Below are positions 19,758 to 28,859 of a stretch of 64,000 nt of DNA, piece by piece. The notes beneath the pieces were generated by a model that saw nothing but the letters and a program-made list of their open reading frames with translations, was not told the DNA's origin and searched no databases. Location of the stretch: positions 62,001 to 126,000 of the forward strand of contig CALXYO010000002.1 of the NCBI GenBank assembly GCA_944393005.1, read 5' to 3'. Positions within the stretch are counted from its first letter, which is position 1; each line of letters starts with the position of its first letter. The position numbers and the translations under genes are program-made. The stretch comes from an uncultured Spirochaetales bacterium (GTDB taxonomy: Bacteria > Spirochaetota > Spirochaetia > Sphaerochaetales > Sphaerochaetaceae).

Positions 19758-20570
19758 TTATTCTGCTACAGGAACCGCACCTGCACCTGCGATGATTTCG
19801 TTTGCATCCGGGCTTGTGATGTAGTCGAAGAATGCCTGAGCTGCATCGCTGAGAGCTTCAGTGGATCTTGTTGCGAGTACGAACGGGCGCTGTACGAGGT
19901 AGGATCCGTCAAGAACCGTAGCTTCGCTGGGTGCAACACCGTTGACTGTCACAACCTTGACGCTGTCGCTCACTGCTGAAAGTGATGCATAACCGATTGC
20001 GTTGGCATTTGTGGAAACTGTTGTGATGACATCACCTGTGCTTGTAAGCTCCTGGCGATACTGGCAGAGATCCTCGGTTCCTGTGATTGACTCGAAACCA
20101 TCTCTTGTACCACTTCCGGCTTCACGACCGATGAGGACGATAGGACCGTCATTACCACCTACTTCAGACCAGTTTGAAATCTCACCTGTATAAATAGCTG
20201 CGATCTGTTCAAGTGTGAGATCATTTACGGGATTCTCGTTGTTCACGATGATTGCGATACCGTCAAGTGCGAGGATTGTCTGTGTGAGACCACCTGCGAT
20301 CTCGTCATCCTTGAGAGCGCGAGATGCAAGACCGATGTCGCAGCGTCCTTCAGATACAGCTGTGATACCTGAGCCGGATCCTGTCGGGTTATATGTGACA
20401 GTGACTTCCGGATGCTCCATCATATATGCTTCTGCAAGTGAACCGATTACTGACTCCATTGATGTAGAACCATCTGTTGATACGATCTGTGATTCCTCAC
20501 TTGCACCGCTTGCGAAAACAGGGGCAAGTGCACAAAGAGCAACAAGTGCGATTAACCAAAATTTTTTCAT
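19758..20570 (-). CDS. pstS: Phosphate-binding protein PstS
   Basis: 270-residue periplasmic binding protein. Signal peptide of about 20 residues ending VFASGASEE, with no lipobox cysteine. Phosphate-binding segments: DGSTSMESVIGSLAEAY near the start of the mature protein, NPTGSGSGITAV, and REAGSGTRDGFESI. It is first in pstSCAB-phoU-phoB-phoR, the usual position for the most highly expressed product. Confidence 0.95.
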   Translation of the reverse strand: MKKFWLIALVALCALAPVFASGASEESQIVSTDGSTSMESVIGSLAEAYMMEHPEVTVTYNPTGSGSGITAVSEGRCDIGLASRALKDDEIAGGLTQTILALDGIAIIVNNENPVNDLTLEQIAAIYTGEISNWSEVGGNDGPIVLIGREAGSGTRDGFESITGTEDLCQYRQELTSTGDVITTVSTNANAIGYASLSAVSDSVKVVTVNGVAPSEATVLDGSYLVQRPFVLATRSTEALSDAAQAFFDYITSPDANEIIAGAGAVPVAE

Positions 20571-20611
20571 TTTTCTATTCTCCTGTAATGAGATTTCTTT
20601 TTTTGATGGCT

Positions 20612-20714
20612 CTCAATCTACAGGTGGAATGTAAAATGAAGGGGGAATGTTTTGTAAAATCCGTGTAAAATGAATTATTTCTTGTATTTAAAGGATTTAG
20701 TTGAAATGTAAAAT
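20612..20714 (-). promoter_or_regulatory. PHO-box-like array and -10 of the pst operon
   Basis: ATTTTACA on the minus strand occurs four times, at 20707-20714, 20664-20671, 20653-20660 and 20630-20637. Start-to-start distances are 43, 11 and 23 bp, close to 4, 1 and 2 helical turns, as expected for PhoB/PhoP direct-repeat sites (TTTACA-like boxes as in Bacillus PhoP). The nearest gene-proximal repeat is followed by TGTAGATT (TAGATT at about 20614-20619), a likely -10 with an activator in place of a -35. Confidence 0.72.
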
Positions 20715-20790
20715 AAAAAACGGATCTTTCAGCAGCCCTTTTTGAGCATTTTCGAGTATTTTGCGAAACGGACGGACAGCATTTAGAATC

Positions 20791-20830
20791 AAAAAAAGAC
20801 CGGCCTGAATCACTTTTCAAAGCCGGTCTT
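20791..20830 (-). terminator. Rho-independent terminator for rpsD
   Basis: AAGACCGGC (20796-20804) pairs with GCCGGTCTT (20822-20830); on the minus strand the stem is followed by a run of T. It lies about 175 bp past the rpsD stop and just upstream of the pst regulatory region. Confidence 0.8.
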
Positions 20831-21003
20831 CAACCTGTTGTGAAATTTCTCGTCTTCTTTCTTCAATGCGCCTCTTTTCATGAGGGCAGCCGGAAGGCGC
20901 ATCTTCTGTTGTCTTCCTGATCAATTAGGGAATGACGGTCAGGAAGCGGAAGGTCCCAGTATGTGGCCAGGTCCAGAGAAAGAAGGAATACTCTTTCCGG
21001 TTA
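20831..21003. other. Non-coding stretch with two hairpins between rpsD and its terminator
   Basis: No convincing gene. Two perfect inverted repeats: TGCGCCT (20867-20873) with AGGCGCA (20895-20901), and CTTCCTGA (20913-20920) with TCAGGAAG (20939-20946). Together with the terminator they form a structured 3' UTR of about 200 bases, or a small RNA. Together with the pst regulatory region this fills the gene-free stretch 20571-21003. Confidence 0.4.
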
Positions 21004-21597
21004 TTACTTACTGTAGTATTCGACTACGTACTGGTCGTTTACTTCAATTGGGATTTCGTTTCTTTCAGGAAGTCTTGTGAGCTTTCCGCTGAACTCTTCA
21101 TCATTCTTTTCGAAATAAGGAAGATTGAAAGCCGGATGACCGAGGAAGCAGTCTCTGAAGTGCTCGTTCTTTCTTGAGCTCTCCTTAAGTGAGATCACAT
21201 CGCCGACCTTGACTTCATAAGACGGGATGTCAATCTTCTTTCCGTTAACCAGAATGTGGCCGTGGGAAACAAGCTGACGGGCCAGGCGGATTGAGTTGCC
21301 GAAGCCGATGCGGTATACGCAGTTGTCAAGTCTGGTCTCAAGCTGGATAACAAGTGCATCACCTGTCATCATTGTGCTCTTGAGAGCCTTTTCATAGTAG
21401 TGATGAAGCTGCTTCTCAAGTACGCCGTAATAAGCCTTGAGCTTCTGCTTCTCTGTGAGCTGCTTACTGTATTCAGTAGGCTTTCTTCTCCTGGCGAATG
21501 CCGGAGAATTCGCTCTCTTCATTGCCTTGGGATGTCCACATACATTAACACCAAGTCTTCTGCACTGTTTAAATCTAGGAGCCATGTTTCTTGCCAT
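21004..21597 (-). CDS. rpsD: 30S ribosomal protein S4
   Basis: 197 residues from the ATG at 21597, preceded by GGAGGG. Binds 16S rRNA early in small-subunit assembly. [20 protein letters not shown] and [18 protein letters not shown] at the N-terminus, and the S4 RNA-binding domain [15 protein letters not shown]...[25 protein letters not shown] written in two parts. The gene is monocistronic here, not in the alpha operon, as in several spirochaetes and Bacillus. The structured leader/trailer could serve autoregulation. Confidence 0.96.
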   Translation of the reverse strand: MARNMAPRFKQCRRLGVNVCGHPKAMKRANSPAFARRRKPTEYSKQLTEKQKLKAYYGVLEKQLHHYYEKALKSTMMTGDALVIQLETRLDNCVYRIGFGNSIRLARQLVSHGHILVNGKKIDIPSYEVKVGDVISLKESSRKNEHFRDCFLGHPAFNLPYFEKNDEEFSGKLTRLPERNEIPIEVNDQYVVEYYSK

Positions 21598-21712
21598 TAG
21601 ATTTATACCCTCCGAAAATATTATGCGCATGGTAAAAACCAAGCTTGGTCAGAATAAGCTTTTAGCGCCACGTTAGTCAATACAAAAACAGGAATTAAAC
21701 GCACATCCAGAT

Positions 21713-21739
21713 AAAAAAGGACGGCATGCCCGCCGTCCT
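21713..21739 (-). terminator. Rho-independent terminator for ychF
   Basis: AGGACGGC (21718-21725), loop ATGCCC, GCCGTCCT (21732-21739); on the minus strand followed by TTTTTT. It lies 24 bp past the ychF stop. Confidence 0.88.
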
Positions 21740-21762
21740 GAATGAAAATGGGCCTCAATCTG

Positions 21763-22869
21763 TCAGACATTGAAACGGAAATGCATTATATCGCCGTCCT
21801 GAACGACATAATCCTTGCCTTCCAGCCTGAGCTTTCCCGCTTCCTTCACCTTGACTTCACTGCCGTATGTGAAAAGATCCTCACAGTTGTAGACCTCCGC
21901 ACGGATGAAACCTTTTTCGAAATCCGTATGGATTATTCCGGCACAGCGGGGAGCCTTGTCGCCCTCATGGAAAGTCCAGGCCCTGTCCTCATCGCTTCCT
22001 GCAGTGAAGAAAGTTCTCAGGCCAAGTGTTCTGTAGGCGCTTCTTATGAGATTGTTCAATCCGCTTTCCTCCAGTCCCACAGCCTCGAGGAATTCATGCT
22101 TTTCCTCATCGCTGTCGAGTGCCGCTATCTCGCTTTCTATCTTTCCGCAGATGACGACGACCTCTGCACCTTCCTTTTCAGCAATGGAACGCACTGTGCT
22201 CACATACTCGTTTTCCCCGCTGATAGAATCCTCATCAACATTGCAGACATATATGACAGGCTTCATGGTGATCAGATGAAGATCATACAATGCCTTCACC
22301 TCATCCTCATCAGTTATGACAGAACGGGCAGCCCTGCCGTCGCCCAGAGCCTCCCTGAGACGCTCGAGCACAGGAATCACAAAGGCATTTTCCTTCTGCT
22401 GTTCCTTGTCCACCCTTGACATGCGCACAAGCTTGTCATACCGCTTCTCAACAGTCTCGAGATCAGCAAGTGCAAGTTCTATGTTTATTGTCTCAATGTC
22501 TCCGGCGGGATCGATTCTGTTGCTTACATGTATGATGTCGGGGTTGTCAAAACAGCGCACGACATGCGCGATGACCCCGACTTCCCTTATCGATGCGAGA
22601 AACCTGTTGCCAAGTCCCTCTCCCTGACTTGCACCTTTCACAAGTCCGGCTATATCCACAAATTCAACTGTTGCCGGAACCACCTTCGCAGGAGGTATAA
22701 GAGAGACGATCCGGTCCAGTCTCTCATCAGGAACCGATACGATTCCGACATTCGGATCTATTGTACAGAACGGATAGTTGGCAGCTTCCGCAGGAGCGGA
22801 TGTGACTGCCGAGAAGATCGTTGACTTGCCGACATTCGGAAGTCCTACAATACCACAATTCAGAGCCAT
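21763..22869 (-). CDS. ychF: Redox-regulated ATPase/GTPase YchF (Obg family)
   Basis: 368 residues from the ATG giving MALNCGIVGLPNVGKST, the normal YchF beginning; longer upstream frames are non-homologous. G1 GLPNVGKST, G3 DIAGLVKGASQGEGLGN, and a C-terminal TGS domain ending VVQDGDIMHFRFNV. YchF binds ribosomes and prefers ATP over GTP in other bacteria. Divergent from hflX across 72 bp. Confidence 0.96.
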   Translation of the reverse strand: MALNCGIVGLPNVGKSTIFSAVTSAPAEAANYPFCTIDPNVGIVSVPDERLDRIVSLIPPAKVVPATVEFVDIAGLVKGASQGEGLGNRFLASIREVGVIAHVVRCFDNPDIIHVSNRIDPAGDIETINIELALADLETVEKRYDKLVRMSRVDKEQQKENAFVIPVLERLREALGDGRAARSVITDEDEVKALYDLHLITMKPVIYVCNVDEDSISGENEYVSTVRSIAEKEGAEVVVICGKIESEIAALDSDEEKHEFLEAVGLEESGLNNLIRSAYRTLGLRTFFTAGSDEDRAWTFHEGDKAPRCAGIIHTDFEKGFIRAEVYNCEDLFTYGSEVKVKEAGKLRLEGKDYVVQDGDIMHFRFNV

Positions 22870-22941
22870 ATTCAAAAACCTCGTGACAAGATTAAACCAA
22901 TTCGCCTCAGCTTGCAAGAATGAGAAGAGTCTGCAATCATT

Positions 22942-24210
22942 ATGCTGATGATAGAAACAGCACAGGATGGCGAAAGGGCCCTGATAGTAATAATCAGTGA
23001 GAACAGAGAAAGCGAATACCGGCTCAAAAGACAGGAGGAAGAGGCTGTCAGTCTGCTTGAGACTCTCGGCATACAAAGCCTTTCCACGCTTTTCTTCAAT
23101 GTCAGGGAAAGAAACAGCTCAACTCTCATAGGACGCGGTCAGGCGGAGGAAGTGAGACAGCATACGATCTTCTTTGAAACCACGCTGGTCTATTTCGACA
23201 CATCACTCTCCCCGCGCATAAGCCGTAACCTTGAATCATATCTGCAGCAGCCGGTTCTTGACCGCAATGAGCTCATCATAGAAATATTCGCAAGCCGTGC
23301 AAGAACAAGGGAGGCCCGTCTTCAGGTGGCCCTTGCAAGAGCCCAGTTCCTGCTTCCCCGCCTCAAACAGGGAATAAACCCGTATTCCCAGCAGCGCGGC
23401 GGTGTCAGAGGCGCGAAGGGAGAAGGAGAAAAACAGATAGAACTCGACAGAAGACAGCTTGAGAAAGTGATCGTAAAGCTCAGGAGGGAAATAGAAAACG
23501 TCAGGAAAGACCGTACGACACAGCGCAAAAAGCGACTCTCCTCATCTGTCCCGTCTTTTGCACTTGCAGGCTATACAAACAGCGGCAAGAGTTCTCTTGT
23601 GAAGGCACTGACAGGTTTCGACACTTTTGCAGAGGACATGCTTTTCGCCACGCTTGATCCCCTTGAGAAGACGCTTCAGCTTGAAGACGGACTTTCCGTG
23701 ATCCTGTGCGACACTGTCGGCTTTGTCTCAAACCTGCCTCATTTCCTCATCAATGCATTCTCATCGACGCTTGAGGAAGCCCGCCTTGCGGATGTGCTCA
23801 TACTTGTCCTGGATTCATCCAGCGAGGATATCATCGGCAATTACGAGACAACAAAGGAAGTCCTCACCGAGCTCAGGGCGCTAGACAAACCGGTGATCAC
23901 AGTACTCAACAAATGCGACCTGAAGAACCCGGATGACATAGCACTGGCAAGGATAAAGGCAGAAATCCCCGATGCAATACCGGTTTCGGCAAAGACAGGG
24001 GAAAATCTTGACCGTCTCATCCTCAGGATGAAGGAAGAGACCTGCAGACTGCTGTCGCTTGCCACACTCACACTCGCCGCCTCTGACAGCGCCGCAATAG
24101 AAGAAGTGTACAGAACACGTCAGGTGGTCAGTGCACGATACACTGAGAACAGTGTCACATTCCTCCTCAGGGACAGAAAGAGACCCGCAAGCGGGCCTCA
24201 GTCTGATTAA
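22942..24210 (+). CDS. hflX: Ribosome-associated GTPase HflX
   Basis: 422 residues. N-terminal HflX domain (LFFNVRERNSSTLIGRGQAEE, VLDRNELIIEIFASRARTRE), the glycine-rich linker QQRGGVRGAKGEGEKQIELD, then the G domain: AGYTNSGKSSL (G1), CDTVGFVSNLPH (G3), NKCD (G4). HflX splits and rescues stalled ribosomes. A second in-frame ATG two codons in (22948) is an alternative start. Last codons carry a hairpin (CCCGCAAGCGGG) that may also act as a terminator for the opposing oadG-like gene. Confidence 0.95.
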   Translation: MLMIETAQDGERALIVIISENRESEYRLKRQEEEAVSLLETLGIQSLSTLFFNVRERNSSTLIGRGQAEEVRQHTIFFETTLVYFDTSLSPRISRNLESYLQQPVLDRNELIIEIFASRARTREARLQVALARAQFLLPRLKQGINPYSQQRGGVRGAKGEGEKQIELDRRQLEKVIVKLRREIENVRKDRTTQRKKRLSSSVPSFALAGYTNSGKSSLVKALTGFDTFAEDMLFATLDPLEKTLQLEDGLSVILCDTVGFVSNLPHFLINAFSSTLEEARLADVLILVLDSSSEDIIGNYETTKEVLTELRALDKPVITVLNKCDLKNPDDIALARIKAEIPDAIPVSAKTGENLDRLILRMKEETCRLLSLATLTLAASDSAAIEEVYRTRQVVSARYTENSVTFLLRDRKRPASGPQSD

Positions 24211-24241
24211 AGTATTTATTATTGCAAAGAACAGTCAGTGC

Positions 24242-24394
24242 TTATTTATTCTCATCATCCTTCTTCTTGCCTGTGACTTTTGCAAGAATGACCATGACGA
24301 TGAAAAGCACACCGAGACCTACAGCAAGAAGTCCCCAGCGTGAAAAGCCCATTGTGACTGCCTCAAGAACATTGCTCATTGGCTGAAATGTCAT
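24242..24394 (-). CDS. Short OadG-like membrane subunit of a Na+-pumping decarboxylase
   Basis: 50 codons reading MTFQPMSNVLEAVTMGFSRW, one transmembrane helix (LLAVGLGVLFIVMVILAK) and a charged tail (KKKDDENK). Its ATG overlaps the oadB stop by 4 bp, so it is translationally coupled to oadB. Small gamma subunits (OadG/GcdC-type) are single-span proteins of 60-100 residues that hold the alpha and beta subunits together; this one is shorter than usual. The assignment rests on topology and on position. Confidence 0.7.
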   Translation of the reverse strand: MTFQPMSNVLEAVTMGFSRWGLLAVGLGVLFIVMVILAKVTGKKKDDENK

Positions 24395-25490
24395 ACCAGA
24401 CCTCCTCCGAAATAACTGAGGATCAGGCCGCCTGCGAGAACTGATGCGATCTGACCGGATACGTTTGCACCGAGAGCGAACGGCAGGAGGTAAACCTGCT
24501 TGTCTGCTTCGTTGCCGACCTTATGAACAACACGGCTTGACATCGGGAATGCGGAAATGCCAGCACCGCCGATAAGCGGGTTGATTTTCTCTTTTGTGAA
24601 AAGGTTCGCGATCTTTACGAAGAACACGCCGCATGCGGTATCGAAGATGAATGCGAGCAGACCGAAACAGATGATCATGAGTGTTTCAGGCTGCAGCAGC
24701 TCCGGACCGGACATAGTCGGTGCGATCGCAAGACCGAGAAGAAGTGAGATTGTCGGTGAGAGAATGTCCTGTGCAGCTCTCTGGAGAGAACCGAGAACAC
24801 CGCATTCCCTGATGAGGTTACCGAACATCAGCATGCCTACAAGTGCGACTGAATCCGGTGCAAGAAGTCCTGATACGAGAGTCACCACGATCGGGAAGAT
24901 GATTCTTGTCGTCTTTGAAACTGAACTCGGCTTGTAATGCATCTTGATGCATCTTTCCTTCTTGGTGGTTGTCACCTTGAGGACTACCGGCTGTATGATA
25001 GGCACAAGGGCCATGTAACAGTATGCGACGATGAGGATCGGGGCAAAGAACTGGCTGTTCAGCCTTGTGCTTACGAGAATCGCGGTAGGACCGTCAGCAG
25101 CACCGATGATACCGATACTTGCAGCATCATTGAGAGGGAAGAAGAAGCTTGCGAGCATCATTGAGAGGAAGATACCGCCCTGACCTGCCGCACCGATGAA
25201 GATGAGCCACGGTTTTGACAGAAGCGGTCCGAAATCGATCATCGCACCGATACCGATAAACAGGAGGAGCGGGAATGCTTCTGCACCGTTGATGCCGACA
25301 TCCATGAGCCAGCCGAGAAGTCCGTGAGCCGCAGCATCACCGATTGTGCTTCCCGGAAGGTTTACGAGTATTGCACCGAAACCCATAGGCAGAAGGAGCG
25401 TCGGCTCCATCTCTTTCTTGATTGCCAGATAGATGAGGATACAACCTACGACAATCATAATGATTTGGTAAATAAGTTCTGTGTTCATAA
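24391..25490 (-). CDS. oadB: Sodium ion-translocating decarboxylase beta subunit
   Basis: About 366 residues from MNTELIYQ (an ATG three codons earlier, at 25499, is possible; neither has a strong ribosome-binding site). Polytopic membrane protein with the Na+-site motif NDAASIGIIGAADGPTAI and the second GGAGISAFPMSSRVV motif of the OadB/GcdB/MmdB family. It couples decarboxylation of oxaloacetate, glutaconyl-CoA or methylmalonyl-CoA to sodium export. No alpha (carboxyltransferase) or biotin-carrier gene is nearby, so the substrate cannot be told from this window. Confidence 0.93.
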
Positions 25491-25615
25491 TGCCCATTTT
25501 ATACCATATAGAATTTTTATTGGCGATATTCGCCTTTGCCAATATCAATATTGTTCAAGATATATCAAAAGTTTAATATTGCCGGCACTGTGCTGAAAAT
25601 TCCGCAAATTTTTTG

Positions 25616-25644
25616 TTGACCGGTTTAGAAAACCGATTTAGCAT
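25616..25644 (+). promoter_or_regulatory. Promoter with operator in the -35/-10 spacer, alpha-glucoside operon
   Basis: TTGACC (25616-25621), 17-bp spacer, TAGCAT (25639-25644). The palindrome CGGTTT-AGA-AAACCG (25621-25635) lies in the spacer, the classic place for a LacI-family repressor to block RNA polymerase. The LacI gene of this operon is the obvious candidate binder. The transcript would have a leader of about 80 bases before the binding-protein start, which has AAGGAG upstream. Confidence 0.72.
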
Positions 25645-25732
25645 TTAATCAGAAAGCGGAAGCGGAAGCAGGACGGCAAATCCAGATCCGCCCGGTTTTC
25701 AATCGAGTAGCAATCTAAAAAAGGAGAAACAA

Positions 25733-27070
25733 ATGAAAAAAGCATTATCAATCATGTTAATCGCTTTGATCGCTCTTTCAAGCGTATTCGCAAACGGCGC
25801 TTCAGAGAGCTCCGGAAAGACAGAAGTTTACTTCCTGAACTTCAAACCGGAAATCGCAGATGTATACACAAACGTTGTCGAACCGGCATTCGAAGCAGCA
25901 TATCCCCAGTACGACCTCAAGGTTGTCACAGCTGCATCGAACCAGTACCAGACAACACTCAGGAGCGAGCTTGAGAAGGCTGCTCCTCCTGTAATCTTCC
26001 AGGTCAACGGACCTGTCGGCGTACAGGAGAATGTGAACACAGTCGCTCCTCTTCAGGACACAGACTATTATTCACTGCTTGCTGACAAGAGCATGGCCCT
26101 CACACTTGAGGGAAACGTTGTCGGAGTTCCGTATGCAGTTGAAGGCTACGGTATCATCTACAATGATGCCATCATGAGAAAGTACTTCGCACTCCCCGAC
26201 AAGGCTGTAAGCATCTCAAGTGCTGAGGAGATCACCAATTTCGAGACACTCAAGGCTGTCGTTGAAGATATGTCAAAGCATCTTGACGAACTGGGAATCC
26301 AGGGTGTATTCGCTTCAACATCATTCATGCCGGGCAGCGAATGGAGATGGACAACCCACCTCGTGAACCCTGCTCTCTGGGCTGAATTCGGAGATCTTGC
26401 AACAGCACAGGCTGCAAAGGAATTCCAGTTCACAGCCAGTGAAAACTTCAAGAACATCTTCGATCTCTATCTCAACAACTCCATCACAGCAAAGGGTATG
26501 GTAGGCGCACGCGCTGATGCCGACTCAATGGCAGAGTTCGCACTCGGTCAGGTCGCGATGGTACAGAACGGCAACTGGGCAGCAGCTCAGATCCTCGGCA
26601 CAGCAGGCAACACTGTTGCTGACGAAGACATCAAGTTCCTCCCGCTCTACATGGGCCTTGACGGTGAAGAGAACTACGGTATCTGTGTAGGTACAGAGAA
26701 CTATCTCGCATTCAACAAGAACGCTTCTCCTGAAGCTCTTGAAGGTGCGGATGTATTCCTCACATGGCTCTTCAGCAGCGATGAAGGAAAGGCAATCGTC
26801 ACAAACGACCTCATGTTCATCACACCGTTCAGCTCATTCAGCGCAGACGAAGTTCCAGACGATCCTCTCGCACGCCAGGTCAACATCTGGATGAACAAGG
26901 ACGGCATCACTTCAGTTCCATGGGTATTCAACGGTATTCCTTCAGAACAGTGGAAGGCTGACTTCGCACAGGCAATGCTTGAGTACATCAACGGCAACTA
27001 CACCTGGGATCAGGTGACAAAGGTTGCTCAGGATGCATGGGCAAGAGAAGCTGAGCTCGCTGGAAGATAA
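25733..27070 (+). CDS. ABC sugar transporter solute-binding protein (maltodextrin/alpha-glucoside type)
   Basis: 445 residues. Signal peptide of about 21 residues ending VFANGASESS, with no lipobox Cys. Periplasmic-binding-protein family 1 fold: PEIADVYTNVVEPAFEAAYP at the start, VVGVPYAVEGYGIIYN, and GQVAMVQNGNWAAAQI near the hinge. Together with the two MalF/MalG-like permeases, a LacI regulator and malQ, the substrate is probably an alpha-glucoside or maltodextrin. No ATPase gene is in the operon, so a shared MsmK/MalK-type ATPase elsewhere is implied. Confidence 0.9.
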   Translation: MKKALSIMLIALIALSSVFANGASESSGKTEVYFLNFKPEIADVYTNVVEPAFEAAYPQYDLKVVTAASNQYQTTLRSELEKAAPPVIFQVNGPVGVQENVNTVAPLQDTDYYSLLADKSMALTLEGNVVGVPYAVEGYGIIYNDAIMRKYFALPDKAVSISSAEEITNFETLKAVVEDMSKHLDELGIQGVFASTSFMPGSEWRWTTHLVNPALWAEFGDLATAQAAKEFQFTASENFKNIFDLYLNNSITAKGMVGARADADSMAEFALGQVAMVQNGNWAAAQILGTAGNTVADEDIKFLPLYMGLDGEENYGICVGTENYLAFNKNASPEALEGADVFLTWLFSSDEGKAIVTNDLMFITPFSSFSADEVPDDPLARQVNIWMNKDGITSVPWVFNGIPSEQWKADFAQAMLEYINGNYTWDQVTKVAQDAWAREAELAGR

Positions 27071-27086
27071 GCTTAAGTCATGTTTT

Positions 27087-27126
27087 AAAGCCGTCATTTC
27101 AATGAGCTTGATATGGCGGCTTTTTT
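27087..27126 (+). terminator. Attenuating terminator between binding protein and permeases
   Basis: AAAGCCGTCAT (27087-27097) pairs with ATGGCGGCTTT (one G-U pair), loop of about 14, followed by six T. Located 17 bp past the binding-protein stop. This would allow more binding protein than permease, a common arrangement. Confidence 0.78.
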
Positions 27127-27155
27127 GTTAAACGACAAAAGGGGTTGTTAGAAAA

Positions 27156-28001
27156 ATGGAAAAAACTCTCAGAAAATATTTTCCTCTCTTCGCTCTTCCC
27201 GCTCTGATATGTTTCGCACTTTCCTTCCTTATTCCGATGGTATGGGGCTTCATTCTCTCATTCTGCGAGTTCACAACCATCACAGATGCGACATTCGTCG
27301 GTTTTAAAAACTATGTAAGAGCGTTCACCGTAGACAACTACTTCACCGGGGCCTTCTGGTTCACACTGGGCTTCACCATTGTAACGGTGATATCGATAAA
27401 CATTCTCGCATTCACAATTGCGATGATCCTCACAAAGAACGTTCCGGGCACAAACGCATTCAGGACGATATTCTTCATGCCCAACCTCATCGGCGGCATC
27501 GTTCTGGGCTGGATCTGGCAGGTCGTTCTCAACGGTGTCCTCGCGGGATTCGAGCAGACACTTCTTTCAAATGCAAAATACGGTTTCTGGGGCCTTGTCA
27601 TCCTGATGAACTGGCAGAATGTGGGTTACATGATGGTCATCTACATCGCCGCCATCCAGAATATCTCAAGCGACATGCTTGAGGCGGCCTCCATAGACGG
27701 TGCCGACGGAAAGACAACGCTTTTCAAGATCATCATACCTTCCGTCATGCCCAGCATAACGATCTGTCTGTTCCTGACTCTGACCAACGGCTTCAAGCTG
27801 TACGATCAGAACCTGGCACTCACGAACGGCGCACCAAACCACCAGACTGAAATGCTTGCTCTCAACATCTTCAACACATTCTATTCGAGAACCGGCTTTG
27901 AAGGTGTCGGCCAGGCCAAAGCCGTGATGTTCACGATCATTGTCGCGGCCATCGCTCTCATTCAGCTGATTGCTACAAGAAGCAGGGAGGTTGAGAACTG
28001 A
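27156..28001 (+). CDS. ABC sugar transporter permease, MalF-like
   Basis: 281 residues, six transmembrane helices. The EAA loop is SSDMLEAASIDGADGKTTLF, which contacts the ATPase. The stop overlaps the start of the next permease by one base (TGATG), giving coupled 1:1 translation. Confidence 0.92.
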   Translation: MEKTLRKYFPLFALPALICFALSFLIPMVWGFILSFCEFTTITDATFVGFKNYVRAFTVDNYFTGAFWFTLGFTIVTVISINILAFTIAMILTKNVPGTNAFRTIFFMPNLIGGIVLGWIWQVVLNGVLAGFEQTLLSNAKYGFWGLVILMNWQNVGYMMVIYIAAIQNISSDMLEAASIDGADGKTTLFKIIIPSVMPSITICLFLTLTNGFKLYDQNLALTNGAPNHQTEMLALNIFNTFYSRTGFEGVGQAKAVMFTIIVAAIALIQLIATRSREVEN

Positions 28002-28843
28002 TGGCACAAGTCGCAAGAAAATCAACAAAATGGATTCTTTTCATTATCCTTCTCATTGTCGCGGCAGTTATCATATTCCCTATTCTTGTCGTGCTGATGA
28101 ATTCTTTCAAGGCAAATCTCTTCATCTCATCCACCGGTGCCTTCAAGCTGCCTGACAGCCAGAGCTTCGTGGGACTTGCCAACTACTTCAACGGTGCTGA
28201 CAGAATCAACTTCTTCTCGGCATTCGGCTATTCACTGTGGATCACGATAGCATCGGTTGCCTGCATACTGCTTCTGACAAGCATGCTCGCCTGGTACATC
28301 ACAAGAGTGAAAGGCAAGGTGACCTCAGCAATCTACTACCTTCTCGTATTCTCGATGATCGTGCCTTTCCAGATGGTCATGTTCACAATGAGCAAGTTTG
28401 CAAACATGATCCACCTCGACAATCCGGTGGGAATCATCGTGCTTTACGTCGGTTTCGGCTGCGGCATGAGCACATTCATGTTCTCAGGATTCATCAAGAG
28501 CATTCCGCTCGCACTTGAGGAAGCTGCGATGATTGACGGAGCGACTCCGGTCAGGACATTCTTCTCCGTCGTGCTGCCGATGCTCAAGAGTACGGCAATC
28601 ACAATCGCGATCCTTGAGACAATGTGGGTATGGAACGACTATCTGATGCCCTACCTCGTCATCGGAACTGAATACAGGACAATACCTGTGGCAATCCAGT
28701 ACCTGAGAGGAGGATACGGTTCTGTTGACATGGGTGCAATGATGGCAATGCTCGTACTTGCAATGATTCCTGTCATTGTTTTCTTCCTCACATGCCAGAA
28801 GTACATCATCAAGGGTGTGCTTGCAGGTGCTGTAAAGGGCTGA
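28001..28843 (+). CDS. ABC sugar transporter permease, MalG-like
   Basis: 280 residues, six transmembrane helices; EAA loop IPLALEEAAMIDGATPVRTF and C-terminal FLTCQKYIIKGVLAGAVKG, typical of the MalG branch. Second permease of the heterodimeric channel. Confidence 0.92.
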   Translation: MAQVARKSTKWILFIILLIVAAVIIFPILVVLMNSFKANLFISSTGAFKLPDSQSFVGLANYFNGADRINFFSAFGYSLWITIASVACILLLTSMLAWYITRVKGKVTSAIYYLLVFSMIVPFQMVMFTMSKFANMIHLDNPVGIIVLYVGFGCGMSTFMFSGFIKSIPLALEEAAMIDGATPVRTFFSVVLPMLKSTAITIAILETMWVWNDYLMPYLVIGTEYRTIPVAIQYLRGGYGSVDMGAMMAMLVLAMIPVIVFFLTCQKYIIKGVLAGAVKG

Positions 28844-28859
28844 TAAAAGGAGGGTGCAT

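Noticed and set aside
22870..23076. N-terminal extension of YchF upstream of MALNCGIVGLPNVGKST
   Set aside because: YchF proteins begin at this motif; the upstream frame overlaps hflX antisense.
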